DNA from: Parachlamydiales bacterium
GTDB taxonomy: Bacteria > Chlamydiota > Chlamydiia > Chlamydiales > JABDDJ01
Direction of reading: 5' to 3'
NCBI GenBank assembly: GCA_041671045.1
Contig: JBAZCF010000002.1
Location: 1 to 64,000, forward strand
Length of the DNA stretch: 64,000 nt
Numbering within the stretch: position 1 is the first letter of the stretch; each line of letters begins with the position of its first letter. Made by a program: the position numbers and the translations under genes. Shown here piece by piece: positions 51,016-60,851 of this stretch. The notes under the pieces were generated by a model that saw nothing but the letters and a program-made list of their open reading frames with translations, made no database searches and was not told the origin of the DNA.

Positions 51016-52995
51016 ATGACAAATGGTTTAAATTCAGCATCTTCCCATCCTAGGCCAGAGCCTTACTTACCTCGCAAACCTGCGCATCAAGTTGTAGGAA
51101 AGGGAGCAGCCTGGAATAAAGAAAAAAAAGGTTTGGAATCTAATCCAGAACTAAAGAAATTTATTACACCTTCAGTACCTGCTCCTTTAAGCCCTCCCAT
51201 TAAAAAAGCCGTTGCTTCCCCTCCGATGACTAGAGCGCTTCCCGGTTCCCCGGGTGTCATTGCAAAAAAACAATTACCTGCATTACCTCCTGCACAAGTA
51301 AAAGGGCCGCTTTCGCCTTCTGTTCGTCCTGGCGGTGTTCAGGTTGGACGTCCCCTCCCCCCAGCACCCGGATTAGGATCACCTCCCTCACAACCTATCC
51401 GAGGGCCTCAAACCTTTTCAAAACCAGCAGCGCAACCAGGAGTTAGAGGACCCTTGCCACCAACACCTGCTTCTTCTTCCCAGCAGCTAAGAGCTGCACC
51501 ACCCTTGCAAAGATCTGCTCCGGCACAGCCGTTACCAAGAGGGCCGCTTCCTCCTACACCTGCATCACCTCAGCCTTTACGCCCTACACCTCAGCTACAA
51601 AGATCTCCTGCTCAACCATTACGTCCATTACCAAAGACGGACGGGACTACCCCTGTTGCACGTGCATTACCTACTCCACAAAAGCCGATGAGTACCGTGC
51701 CTCCACATATTGTACCTTCCGGAGCTCCACCACAGCAAGTAAGCAAGCCGCTTTCTCAGCAAAAAGTTGCCGTAACATCGCAGCCCCTGAAAAGTCCTCC
51801 CTTTAGACCTGCCCCTGCAGGAGCTGTTGCACGGCCGCTTCCTTCAACTAGCTCTGCATCAAAGCCTGCGCCTTATACCTTTGAAACGCTACTTCAAACA
51901 AATTATACGCATGAAAATTTGAAGATTATTCCGCGTGAAGTAGATGTAGCTGCTAATTATAGAGACAGTCAAGTCTTTGGATTTATTACCACTAACATCC
52001 AATTTCAAAGGCAGATGAGCAATTCGAAGCAGGTTATTGAACAAATACTGAAACTTCCTGAACCGCTTCAAAATGCTATGTTGGATAAATTTAATGAGGC
52101 TAATAGTGGTAACTTGCACATTGCAGATTTAAATCATTTTTTAGTGCAGATTACTGTCCTTGAAAAAGCCTTATCTGCACTCAACAAAGATCTCTTTGCC
52201 GTCTTAAATAAACATGGAATCACTTCTGATAAATATATGACGGATGCCATTGTTTTAGAATTATTGGGCGTCTTTTCCAAGCATAAGGATACTATTTTCA
52301 CTCCTGTGAATTCCATTGCTAATCATGCCCATTACATTGATATGCAGAATTTTCTTTATAATGATGATACTAAAGTCCTTGCCAAAAATATCTCTAGCAG
52401 CCCTAACACCGATTTTATCCAGGTGACAAGCGCCACTTCACGTTATAGAAGCCTTTTTGATCCGATTGTTGGAAAGATGCCCGAGCCAAATAAATCCAAG
52501 GCTCAGCAGTATTTGACTGAGTTAAATGATAAACTCATGAAAATGAATAGTTTTGATCCACGGCTCCATGTACGCGCCTTGTCTAGGCAAAGCCAATTTT
52601 CTCCGCACGATCTTTCAGATATACGTAAATTTCTCGTTCATTTTGACGAATCCAAAGATAAAGGAGACACTATTGACGTCAAGTTTGCCCAAATGCTTAT
52701 CGATCATATTTTGAAGAAGGGTGTGGACGGTATAGTGAAGGATGAAGAAAAGTCTTCTTGGAAGCACCTATTAAGCCTTCATAGCTACCTAACGACAGTC
52801 AATAAAAAGAGCCCCGGTTTGCTGCCTCCTGATGCATACAACAAAGCTTTAGGAGAGGTGAAAAAGTCTCTTCGAAAAATTAACGACCGTATCAAATCTA
52901 AAAAGGTCCTAGACGATTTGAAGAAACCCATCGATATCAAATATCTATTTAAAAAAGAGTTCGAAAGCACTCAGGAAATATTAAAAGCTAAGTAA
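51016..52995 (+). CDS. Proline-rich presumed effector with SH3/WW-ligand-like repeats
   Basis: 659 residues, no signal peptide. Residues about 1-290 are proline-rich and basic, with repeats of the type RGPLPPTPAS and LQRSxPAQPL. Such PxxP and PPxP runs are the ligands of eukaryotic SH3, WW or EVH1 domains. Residues about 290-659 are helical and unrecognised. First of three co-oriented genes with short gaps (17 and 49 bases) whose starts have strong ribosome sites. The proline-rich leader is shared in style with the next gene. Secretion into a host cell is inferred, not shown. Confidence 0.75.
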   Translation: MTNGLNSASSHPRPEPYLPRKPAHQVVGKGAAWNKEKKGLESNPELKKFITPSVPAPLSPPIKKAVASPPMTRALPGSPGVIAKKQLPALPPAQVKGPLSPSVRPGGVQVGRPLPPAPGLGSPPSQPIRGPQTFSKPAAQPGVRGPLPPTPASSSQQLRAAPPLQRSAPAQPLPRGPLPPTPASPQPLRPTPQLQRSPAQPLRPLPKTDGTTPVARALPTPQKPMSTVPPHIVPSGAPPQQVSKPLSQQKVAVTSQPLKSPPFRPAPAGAVARPLPSTSSASKPAPYTFETLLQTNYTHENLKIIPREVDVAANYRDSQVFGFITTNIQFQRQMSNSKQVIEQILKLPEPLQNAMLDKFNEANSGNLHIADLNHFLVQITVLEKALSALNKDLFAVLNKHGITSDKYMTDAIVLELLGVFSKHKDTIFTPVNSIANHAHYIDMQNFLYNDDTKVLAKNISSSPNTDFIQVTSATSRYRSLFDPIVGKMPEPNKSKAQQYLTELNDKLMKMNSFDPRLHVRALSRQSQFSPHDLSDIRKFLVHFDESKDKGDTIDVKFAQMLIDHILKKGVDGIVKDEEKSSWKHLLSLHSYLTTVNKKSPGLLPPDAYNKALGEVKKSLRKINDRIKSKKVLDDLKKPIDIKYLFKKEFESTQEILKAK

Positions 52996-53012
52996 TTTTA
53001 AGGGAGAGAATT

Positions 53013-55190
53013 ATGGTTATTTCAAAATTTACTCCTACACAACCTCCTGCAGAGGGTCCAAGTACCGCTAGTGGAAAAGATAGACCCCAGTCTAAAGTTG
53101 CCACACCTTTAAGCGGGGCAATGATAGGAACATCTGTTGTTCAGAGAGCTCCTACCGGGCCCTTTCCTAAACCACAACCCTTGCCAGAGGCCACAACAAG
53201 CAGAAGAATTCTTCGTCCTCAACCCAATCCTCCTAAGGCATCTGTTCAACGTGTTTCCTTCCAAAAGGTAGTGAATCAAAGTCATACAGAACAAATTAAA
53301 GAAGATATTCTCACGGAGTTAAATTCAATTCATAAAGAGATGGATAGCGTTTTAAGAGGAAAAAGAACAGCAATTTTTTCCTATCTCGAATTTGAGGAAA
53401 GCTTCCAAAGTAAAGCTCTCACTCCTTTATCGGAAAGGGCTGCGATTGTTGAAAAGATCATAGAAAAAAATCCTCGAAGAGCAAAAGCCATCCTAGCTGA
53501 GTTTAATGCTAAAAATAATACCAATTACACCCTTGAATCTATTAAGAAGCAAAATACGAAATTCAAAGTTCAGGTAAGAGAACTAAATAAACTCTCCAAG
53601 TCATTTACAGAAAAATTGAATAACAAAATTGAAAATGCAGATAAAGAAGTCCAAGGTTTAATGAATAAGTTCAAAAATGGCGAGATTTCAGAACACGAGT
53701 ATATTTTTGCTAAGGATAAGGTGTTTGATAAGATCTATAATGAAATTGAGAATATCAATAAATTGTTTGAAACTGAAAAAAGCTCGGTTCTCTCTAAAAC
53801 GTCTATTGATATTCTTCGTGAACTTAACGGACGTTCCGAATCTATGCTGCATATGGGAAGTATTTCAGATGAACTGATTACTAAATTTGGGACGACGGAA
53901 GAAAAAAATAAACATAGTACATCTAGTTCTAGCAGTGGAACGACAAGCCTTAACGTGAGTACGTCACTTCTTCTCAATAGAGTATTAACACGTGTAACTT
54001 CCAAAGAAGACAATTTATTAAAAGAAGTTCGTCGATCCTTTGAGAAAGTTAAACCCCTACTTGCTCGCTATAACATTATTCAACAACAATCAGTCACTAA
54101 TAATTTAAATATTCCAGAAATGAAGGCAAGAAAACAGCTGGCAAACAATTTTAACTCACAATCCACCTTCACAGTTGCCGCAACACAGCAAAATTATGAT
54201 AATACTCTTATTGCACTTCGCCATGATAGTCACAGCACCATTGAAAAGTTCAAATCTAAGAAAATTACTCAAGAAGAATACCTTACTAAGATTTCAGCAT
54301 TAACACGCGATTATATGGAACTTGAAAAGCGCGTTCACGATGCTCAGAAAAATGGCTTCCAGGTGAATGCTAAAAACTTGGGTAGGGTTCAAGATAATAT
54401 GAAGGTATTATTTACCTATAATCTTAATTTTATAGCTGAAAAGGGACCAAAAGCACTGATCAAAGGAAACACCCTAGAAGCTAAAAGAACAGAATTAGAG
54501 TCGTTAAGAAAAGAAGTGATCGCTCAAGTGTCCTTCTTAAATGAAAATGCAGACAGAACCAGCAAAGGTGAAGTTGTTGCACTTGTCAATGATGAGTACA
54601 TTAATAATGAACGAGAAATTCAGATCTCAAGCACTCCGGAATATAAGCAGAAAAAACTAGATGAAAGCATCAATGAAGCTGCAGAATTAAGTAAGACCGT
54701 TGCAGAAAGAGTTAAGAAAGGATCTATTTCTGACCGTGAGTTCCTTTCCACAACCGCAAAGCTCTCCAATTCATATCACTCAATACAAAAGCAGCTAAAA
54801 GATAACCCCCAACTTCAGCTTAGAAATTCGGTTGTAAGCAGTAATTTGGAGGCGTTTGAGAAGAATTTAAGCGTATTATTCACGGATAATCTAAGACGTA
54901 TCATCAAATATGGTGCTAGCAGAGCCATTAGAGGGCCAGAACTAGAAAATTCTATCCAGCAATATATTGATTTAAGGGACAGTGTGGAGTTCCAAATTAA
55001 GTTTATTGCTAGCAGGGGCGGAACTTTGCCTTCCAAAATGAATGAAGTCATTCGAAAGTTAGAAAAACATCATCAGAATTTAAATGACAAAATTGCTGAA
55101 GCAAGGAAGGGAAAAACGACAATGGAGCTGGATATGGCAATGCATAAATTTTCCCAAACCAAACAACTGGAAGAAAGTGTTCTCACTTGA
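53013..55190 (+). CDS. Proline-rich/coiled-coil presumed effector
   Basis: 725 residues. The first 95 are proline-rich and basic (FTPTQPPAEGPS, APTGPFPKPQPLPE), the rest almost all helical with several coiled-coil stretches (EIMDKVLRGK-like hydrophobic heptads) and no membrane segment. Two parts near 390-470 and 555-640 look like internal duplicates: both contain a K-IT/IS-EE/REFL-S/T-LTRDY/LSNSYHS pattern then QKNGF/KDNPQL and a V-FTYNL/V-LFTDNL helix. A GGGAGAG ribosome site supports the start. Function unknown. Confidence 0.72.
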   Translation: MVISKFTPTQPPAEGPSTASGKDRPQSKVATPLSGAMIGTSVVQRAPTGPFPKPQPLPEATTSRRILRPQPNPPKASVQRVSFQKVVNQSHTEQIKEDILTELNSIHKEMDSVLRGKRTAIFSYLEFEESFQSKALTPLSERAAIVEKIIEKNPRRAKAILAEFNAKNNTNYTLESIKKQNTKFKVQVRELNKLSKSFTEKLNNKIENADKEVQGLMNKFKNGEISEHEYIFAKDKVFDKIYNEIENINKLFETEKSSVLSKTSIDILRELNGRSESMLHMGSISDELITKFGTTEEKNKHSTSSSSSGTTSLNVSTSLLLNRVLTRVTSKEDNLLKEVRRSFEKVKPLLARYNIIQQQSVTNNLNIPEMKARKQLANNFNSQSTFTVAATQQNYDNTLIALRHDSHSTIEKFKSKKITQEEYLTKISALTRDYMELEKRVHDAQKNGFQVNAKNLGRVQDNMKVLFTYNLNFIAEKGPKALIKGNTLEAKRTELESLRKEVIAQVSFLNENADRTSKGEVVALVNDEYINNEREIQISSTPEYKQKKLDESINEAAELSKTVAERVKKGSISDREFLSTTAKLSNSYHSIQKQLKDNPQLQLRNSVVSSNLEAFEKNLSVLFTDNLRRIIKYGASRAIRGPELENSIQQYIDLRDSVEFQIKFIASRGGTLPSKMNEVIRKLEKHHQNLNDKIAEARKGKTTMELDMAMHKFSQTKQLEESVLT

Positions 55191-55239
55191 GAAGAAAATT
55201 ACCCCGGATTTTGTAGCTAAATACATCTAGGGAGTTATT

Positions 55240-56823
55240 ATGGGATTTGTAAGCGGCTCTAGCCCTACTCCTCATTTAGTAGGCAGTGTTATCGAAAATG
55301 GAGGGAAAGGGAAAGAGCTAACCGTTACAGATTCTCTAGGACGTGAAATCATCCATGCAGAAGTCTTATCTGCAGAAGAATTAGCCAATAAAAGCTATTT
55401 TGGCAACTATTTTGATAACGTTGTCGAAGTAGAAGTCCTCACAATATCCCAAACATTGGACCGTGAACTACAGGAAACTAAGCAAAAACTTTTTTTGCGT
55501 GTGAATACTATCCAGTTGGGAAATTCAGCATTTAAGGACAGGCTTTTCCCACTTTTACCGGGATGGACAACCTTCGCGACTTTTTCAAAGCAAGATGCGC
55601 TTTTTAGCGAAGTCATGAAAATTCAATCACATCAATCTTTAGAACTATCTAAAGCGGTTTTTTTCAAAGTTACCGAATTGGAGAAGCTGGACATTAAAGT
55701 CACACCCAAGAATGTCGCCACCAGTTTAGGAAATGACCTAGGGGGTGAATGGGTACTTGAAAACAATGAAAAAAAGACTGTTGCGTTAGATAAATCCCAA
55801 AAATTGCAACTTGTGACTGAGATAGAACAGAATAAAAAAGAATGGCTGCAAGAAGCCGAAGAAAAAGGCTCATGGATTGAGAAAAAGGTATTTATCGCGG
55901 GTGTAGGTGATGTTCGGATAGAAATTTTTCCTTCTAACCGGCAAAAAGTCGAGAAGTTAGGCCGCATAGATGTTCGATTTCATTTTCTAGGCTCCGGAGC
56001 AACAAAGAAGGCCTATTCTGTTCTACGTTATGAGAAAAATAGATTAGGTGCTAGTACCTATGTAAAACTACCTGTAGGAGCGGAGGACACACTAAAAAAA
56101 GAGATTGAGATCAGCTCAGAAATACAAAGTCATCCTAAAAAGGCAAGAAAACACCTTAGCAAGCATAAAAGTGTCGCTACCTCCATTTTTGAGAAGGCTG
56201 AGGGAATAAAGAGCAAAACCAAAATTGATATGACTTTATACTCAGGTAATCTTTCCGGATTACTGAAGTTTGGGATTAGTGAAAAAACACGCGTTAAGGT
56301 TACGATCCAAATCTTACAAGGGCTGGAAAATCTTCATGCAATGGGTATCCTTCATCTCGATATTAAGCCGGATAATATATTTGTCAGGATCAAAAATAAA
56401 CGTTTTGAAGTGACAATCGCTGACTATGATTTATCCAAGCACAAAAACTCTATAGCTCCCGACTCCGGCGAAATTTCTATTGTAGGAACAAATGGATATA
56501 TAGCTCCTGAAGATCTAAAAACCTTTTATATAGGGACCCATAACCCTGTGCCCACTGAAAGATCAGACTTATATTCTGTAGGAATAACCCTGCGGGGCAC
56601 AAACGATCTAAATCACTGGAAAAGTTATCCGGAGAATAGGGAAGGAGCGCGGGTCATAGAAAAATTCCAAAAGGACTATGAGAGGCTTGTCCCTGAGCCC
56701 AAGGACAGAGATTCCTACGATTGGGGGATCTGGAAGTTATCCCACCCTGATCCGTCAAAAAGGTTTTCAACAGCGAAGGAAGCCAAAAATTTCTTCCGAG
56801 GGTTGAGAAGCGTCAAAGCTTAA
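55240..56823 (+). CDS. Eukaryotic-like Ser/Thr protein kinase, presumed effector
   Basis: 527 residues. N-terminal 240 residues unrecognised. Kinase domain from about 245 to 520: glycine loop GSGATKKAY (251-259), VxK lysine Lys276, catalytic HLDIKPDN (Asp374, Lys376, Asn379), a magnesium motif DYD (395-397) in place of DFG, and GTNGYIAPED. Catalytic residues are in place, so the kinase is probably active although DYD is a rare form. Last gene of the proline-rich operon, with an AGGGAG site. No PASTA or membrane segment, unlike bacterial housekeeping kinases. Confidence 0.85.
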   Translation: MGFVSGSSPTPHLVGSVIENGGKGKELTVTDSLGREIIHAEVLSAEELANKSYFGNYFDNVVEVEVLTISQTLDRELQETKQKLFLRVNTIQLGNSAFKDRLFPLLPGWTTFATFSKQDALFSEVMKIQSHQSLELSKAVFFKVTELEKLDIKVTPKNVATSLGNDLGGEWVLENNEKKTVALDKSQKLQLVTEIEQNKKEWLQEAEEKGSWIEKKVFIAGVGDVRIEIFPSNRQKVEKLGRIDVRFHFLGSGATKKAYSVLRYEKNRLGASTYVKLPVGAEDTLKKEIEISSEIQSHPKKARKHLSKHKSVATSIFEKAEGIKSKTKIDMTLYSGNLSGLLKFGISEKTRVKVTIQILQGLENLHAMGILHLDIKPDNIFVRIKNKRFEVTIADYDLSKHKNSIAPDSGEISIVGTNGYIAPEDLKTFYIGTHNPVPTERSDLYSVGITLRGTNDLNHWKSYPENREGARVIEKFQKDYERLVPEPKDRDSYDWGIWKLSHPDPSKRFSTAKEAKNFFRGLRSVKA

Positions 56824-56833
56824 GCTTGGTAGG

Positions 56834-57118
56834 CTAATATTCTATTTTAAACACATCATACGAAATGGATGCGTTTAGCTTATTCTTTTGGATTTCTTTT
56901 ACGTTGCCGCCACCGGGTTCATGCTCGATTTTTCTGAAAAACTTTTCAAGCTGATCCGATGTACCTTGGGCTATGATTTCCACATTGCCATCCTGCAAGT
57001 TACGTACTGTCCCGGTGACATGCTGTTGCTGCGCATGACGCCGTACAGTGGCTCTATATCCTACTCCCTGCACATCTCCGGACACGATAAGGTGATAGAC
57101 GGGATTTGTCTCACTCAT
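56834..57118 (-). CDS. acyP: Acylphosphatase
   Basis: About 95 residues from the ATG at 57118. The catalytic loop SGDVQGVGYRATVRRHA (Arg in VGYR) and the conserved Asn in GTVRNLQDGNVEI are intact. A frame extension to 57205 would add 29 residues that belong to the tail of the upstream Dus gene, so the short start is right. It overlaps the Dus stop by 8 bases. Hydrolyses acyl phosphates. Confidence 0.92.
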   Translation of the reverse strand: MSETNPVYHLIVSGDVQGVGYRATVRRHAQQQHVTGTVRNLQDGNVEIIAQGTSDQLEKFFRKIEHEPGGGNVKEIQKNKLNASISYDVFKIEY

Positions 57119-58133
57119 CGCAACTTCCATCTTCGCATGCATCATCAGCAATTTCAAAGGGGTATTCCAGGATAAGTTTGCGAATGACTCCTGCATCTGT
57201 GGCATGACTCATTTGTTCGCGGAAGGATTTTGTTCCGGCAGCTTTTTTAAAGTACCAGCAGCCAACGCGGCGCATGTCTAGTATGGCATGTCGTAAGCTT
57301 TGATGTTTCAAGGTATATTCAAAATGGCGGTAGAGGGCTTGCCGAATATCGTCAACGCCTCTTACTGGAATTTCTTCGCCTCTTTCAAATTGGAGTATGT
57401 CTTGCGCGATCCAAGGTGCTCCCATTGTTCCACGCGCAACGAGAATGGCATCGCAGCCTGTTCTTTCTACCATATCTAGGGCTGCACGAGGAGAGAAAAC
57501 ATCGCCATTTCCAATAACTACCATATTAGGCGCGGCTTCCCTTACAGCGCGGATGTGGTCCCAGTTAGCTGGACCGCGGTAGCCTTGCTGTCTTGTCCTT
57601 CCATGGACAGTGATGGCATGAGCACCTGCTTCATAAGCAATTTTTGCAATTTCAGCACAATTAATAGAGTCTTCGTCCCAGCCCGCGCGAATTTTGATTG
57701 TGACGGGAATGGATACGGAAGCGGCCATTGCAGAGACGACATCTCCGATGAGTTTGGGATTCTTTAACATGCCGGATCCGCTACCGTCTTTGGTTACTTT
57801 ATCGACGGGGCATCCGCAATTGAGATCGACCGTATCGAATCCTAAGTCTTCGATAATGCGTGCAGCCTGTCCTGCAATCTGAGGTTTACTGCCGCAGATT
57901 TGGCCGCCAATAGGGTGCATATCTGTTGAGAAATCCAGTAAGCGGAAGGTTTTATAGTCATTACGGATGATGGCGTCCATTTTGACCATTTCGCAAAACA
58001 TCAGGCCCGGCTGATACCGGGCGCTCATTTTACGGAAAGGAAAGTCGGAACATCCTGCCAAAGGAGCGTAAAACACTCTGTTAGGCAGGATTTTTCTTCC
58101 GATTGCAATAGGATCTGAGAGATTTTTTTTCAT
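57111..58133 (-). CDS. dusB: tRNA-dihydrouridine synthase, DusB type
   Basis: 340 residues. FMN barrel with PLAGCSDFPFR, then DLNCGCPVDKVTKDGSGSGML containing the catalytic Cys of NCGCP, the HGRTRQQGY loop and GNGDV. Reduces uridine in tRNA with NADPH. DusB versus other Dus types is judged on these motifs and length. Overlaps yggT by 4 bases and acyP by 8, so one operon. Confidence 0.92.
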   Translation of the reverse strand: MKKNLSDPIAIGRKILPNRVFYAPLAGCSDFPFRKMSARYQPGLMFCEMVKMDAIIRNDYKTFRLLDFSTDMHPIGGQICGSKPQIAGQAARIIEDLGFDTVDLNCGCPVDKVTKDGSGSGMLKNPKLIGDVVSAMAASVSIPVTIKIRAGWDEDSINCAEIAKIAYEAGAHAITVHGRTRQQGYRGPANWDHIRAVREAAPNMVVIGNGDVFSPRAALDMVERTGCDAILVARGTMGAPWIAQDILQFERGEEIPVRGVDDIRQALYRHFEYTLKHQSLRHAILDMRRVGCWYFKKAAGTKSFREQMSHATDAGVIRKLILEYPFEIADDACEDGSCDE

Positions 58134-58393
58134 TTGATTAATAGGGCAACTAATACTTTAACGATGGTCTCGATGATTTGAAGGCAGAAAAAAGCAACGA
58201 TAGGGCTGAGGTCAAACATCCCGAGGGGAGGTATATATCTTCTGAAAAAATTCAGGTAAGGGTCTGTGTAGAAGGAGATGAAGCGGATGAATGTCGTATC
58301 GCGCCATTCGGGGACCCAAGAAACGAGGATCCTAATAAATAGCATGACCATATAGACTAAGAATAAGGTGTCGATAATCTTGAGTATAATCAT
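58130..58393 (-). CDS. YggT-family membrane protein
   Basis: 87 residues with two membrane helices and the family motif SWVPEWRDT, then FYTDPYLNFFRRYIPPLGMFDLSPIVAF (D-P-x-L-x-x-F-R and D-x-S-P). YggT proteins are small inner-membrane proteins tied to osmotic and division functions in other bacteria. First gene of the yggT-dusB-acyP unit; divergent from the gene at 58512. Confidence 0.88.
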   Translation of the reverse strand: MIILKIIDTLFLVYMVMLFIRILVSWVPEWRDTTFIRFISFYTDPYLNFFRRYIPPLGMFDLSPIVAFFCLQIIETIVKVLVALLIK

Positions 58394-58511
58394 TATAGAC
58401 CGGGATAATTGAAATCAAAATCTAGTATAATGGAAATCATGAATTTTTTGACTTCAATTTTCATTCCATTCAAAATTTACTCCTAAGCTATGGAGAGATG
58501 GGAGACTTTAT

Positions 58512-60215
58512 ATGTCTGAAAGCCCTACGGCTACGCACAGTTTAGGCCTAGAACACGAAGGTCCGCACATTCGCGGGGCCGAGCTAGCCTATGCGCGCAA
58601 AAAGATCTTCTGTAAACGCACCTTTATCATCGATGCCACGAAGGGCGAAGAGGATGTAAAGCCGCTTTACATGAGCGAGTATGGCAAAAGTTTGGAGAAG
58701 AGTGCGCGTGCTTCTGTTGTAGTGACAGGGATGGATACAGCTAAAACCATAGTGCGCCAATTAGATGTAAAGCTGAAAAAAGAGAAGGATATTGACGCTG
58801 TTTTGTCCTTCCAAGCCGAACCTGTTATTCCGTTTTCGCCTGAAGAAGCCGTGTTGGATAAAACCCTGATCAACACCTATGATGAAGGCTCCATCCTCAC
58901 ACTCTATGCAGTAAAAAAAGAGCAGCTGAAAGAACACATTGAGGGATGGCTTCAATTAGGAGTGGAGTCTGAAATAGTCAGCTCAATTCCATTTGGGTTA
59001 TCCAGTTTTGCCGCAGCTTTCATTACAGAAGAACAACCCGTTGTAGTCTTAAATATCGGCTTTCTTTCCACCTCTGTCATATTAGTACAAAAAGGAAAAC
59101 TCTTAGCTTCCCAGTCATTTAAAAAAGGCCTGCATGATCTCGCTATCGCTTATCAGCATGACTTGAATAAAGAACTGGATGGTAATGACGACTTCGAAGC
59201 ATTGGCCGGCGTAGACTTGCTCCACAATAATTCCGACTTGCAGCCTGAATTTCATTCTACACTCCAACAATACCAGCGCGAATGTGTGCGTTCAGCCTTT
59301 GGATTGGCTAAATATGCCCGCGTCGGCGATGTCGCAGGAATACTTGTGACCGGGGAGGGCGAGAAGCTAAAGACATTGCCCGGACTGATTGCCCAAGCTA
59401 TAGGAAAACCCCTTATTCCCATTACATTGCCTGGCGGCTTCGGAATCACAGAACAACGTGCTTGCAGCAATGCAATCCCTATCGGCTTAGCCTTAACTGC
59501 CCTGCCAAACTATAAGTCTCAGATTAATTTCAGGCAGGAAGACTTTGCCTATCCTCACCCCTGGAAGCGTTTGCGTCTGCCTATAGCTGCATATATAGCT
59601 ATGTGCGCATTGCTGGCTTTTACCACCTACCTCTTTGGGCAAGCGTACATCGGATTAAAAGAAGATAGTGCCCGTCAATCCTATGTCAACCTAGTCGGGA
59701 CATTGAAAAAAGATTATCCTGAATTTGAGAAGAAAATTGCCAGTGAGATCAGTAATGACGTAGGCTACGCCCCTCCATCGCCTAAAGAGTTGACGCCTAA
59801 CCAGATCAATACACGCTTGGATTTGTTTGAAAAAGAGATTGACGCCGCGCCTAATACAATAGCCCTATCAGCAAACGTTCCACGTGTCAGTGATGTGCTG
59901 GCCTGGCTAAGCAACCACCCTCAAGTCGCCATGCCGGGAAAAGACGGTTTGCCTCAAGCCCAAATACATATCGACTCTTTCAACTACCGCATGTCCAAAA
60001 GGCCCGAATTGACAAAACTGCGCGATAAATATCAGGCGCAGATAGATATCGATTTCGTGAGCGATTCTCCGCGGGCTGCACGCCTATTCTATGACTCCTT
60101 GATCGCTCCCAATGATTTTGTTGATCCCAAAGGAGAAGTCAAATGGACCGCTGCAAACGGAAAATACCGAGTATCGTTTTTCCTTAAAGATAAAACAGTG
60201 TATCCCAACCCATAA
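58512..60215 (+). CDS. PilM/PilN-like (GspL-type) secretion platform protein
   Basis: 567 residues. Residues about 35-340 have an actin-like ATPase fold of the PilM type: VVVTGMDTAKTIVRQLD, the DAVLSFQAEPVIPFSPEEAV stretch, VVVLNIGFLSTSVILVQKG and LVTGEGEKLKTLPGLI are key. One membrane helix follows at about 355-378 and a periplasmic tail like PilN. The fused PilM-PilN plan is that of GspL. The following gene looks like PilO/GspM, so the pair may belong to a type II secretion or type IV pilus inner-membrane platform. No secretin or ATPase gene is in the window. Confidence 0.65.
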   Translation: MSESPTATHSLGLEHEGPHIRGAELAYARKKIFCKRTFIIDATKGEEDVKPLYMSEYGKSLEKSARASVVVTGMDTAKTIVRQLDVKLKKEKDIDAVLSFQAEPVIPFSPEEAVLDKTLINTYDEGSILTLYAVKKEQLKEHIEGWLQLGVESEIVSSIPFGLSSFAAAFITEEQPVVVLNIGFLSTSVILVQKGKLLASQSFKKGLHDLAIAYQHDLNKELDGNDDFEALAGVDLLHNNSDLQPEFHSTLQQYQRECVRSAFGLAKYARVGDVAGILVTGEGEKLKTLPGLIAQAIGKPLIPITLPGGFGITEQRACSNAIPIGLALTALPNYKSQINFRQEDFAYPHPWKRLRLPIAAYIAMCALLAFTTYLFGQAYIGLKEDSARQSYVNLVGTLKKDYPEFEKKIASEISNDVGYAPPSPKELTPNQINTRLDLFEKEIDAAPNTIALSANVPRVSDVLAWLSNHPQVAMPGKDGLPQAQIHIDSFNYRMSKRPELTKLRDKYQAQIDIDFVSDSPRAARLFYDSLIAPNDFVDPKGEVKWTAANGKYRVSFFLKDKTVYPNP

Positions 60216-60227
60216 AGGTAGCGGAAT

Positions 60228-60851
60228 ATGTTCTCAAATATCCCTCAGGGGAGAATTCTTATTTATTTAGGCATTCTGGGCATGCTCCCTGTCCTGTTAG
60301 TCTTGTTTAATATCTGGCAGAAAGCCGAGTCCCTGGATGTGCTGGAAACCCGCATAGAACGTGTACAGGATAAAGCCATCAACCGCGACGTAAAACAATC
60401 GACCAATATCTCTGTTATCGACCACTACCGCGGCAGCGATAACTTTTATCTCGATAAATATATAGAGAAGCTTCAACTGCTAGAGCCTGAGGTCGAGGCC
60501 CTTCAAAGAATCATCAGCAATAAGAAATTTGCCGACGATGAAGAAGCTAGAAAAAGGTATGAGTTTCTTGTCGGCCCTTCCAATGCTTTAATGTTCAATG
60601 AAGGGGCTGTTGTCCGCTACCCATTGTTCCGTGAAGTTGTAGAAACCCAGGTGCGGCCCGTAGAAGTTAACATACAGGATATCCAGCGCATCTTAAGCCT
60701 TGTTGAAGGTGTCCCCTTAGGTGGAAATAAAATACCCGATAAACATCCCCAACTGATCATTTTAGATTTCAGGCTCGACAAGAAGCGCTTAAGTGAAGAT
60801 AATGATGTGTTCCAACTTAATATGCGCTTGTTAAAACGCGAGTATTTGTAA
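60228..60851 (+). CDS. PilO/GspM-like membrane protein
   Basis: 207 residues. One N-terminal membrane helix (ILIYLGILGMLPVLLVLFNIW), a coiled coil (KAESLDVLETRIERVQDKA) and a small periplasmic domain, the PilO/GspM layout. It follows the PilM/N-like gene by 12 bases and ends with a one-base overlap with the lipoprotein gene. Assigned on topology and position only. Confidence 0.55.
   Translation: MFSNIPQGRILIYLGILGMLPVLLVLFNIWQKAESLDVLETRIERVQDKAINRDVKQSTNISVIDHYRGSDNFYLDKYIEKLQLLEPEVEALQRIISNKKFADDEEARKRYEFLVGPSNALMFNEGAVVRYPLFREVVETQVRPVEVNIQDIQRILSLVEGVPLGGNKIPDKHPQLIILDFRLDKKRLSEDNDVFQLNMRLLKREYL

Noticed and set aside
57119..57205. N-terminal extension of acylphosphatase
   Set aside because: The 29 residues read through the end of dusB; the family start and the ATG at 57118 fit better.
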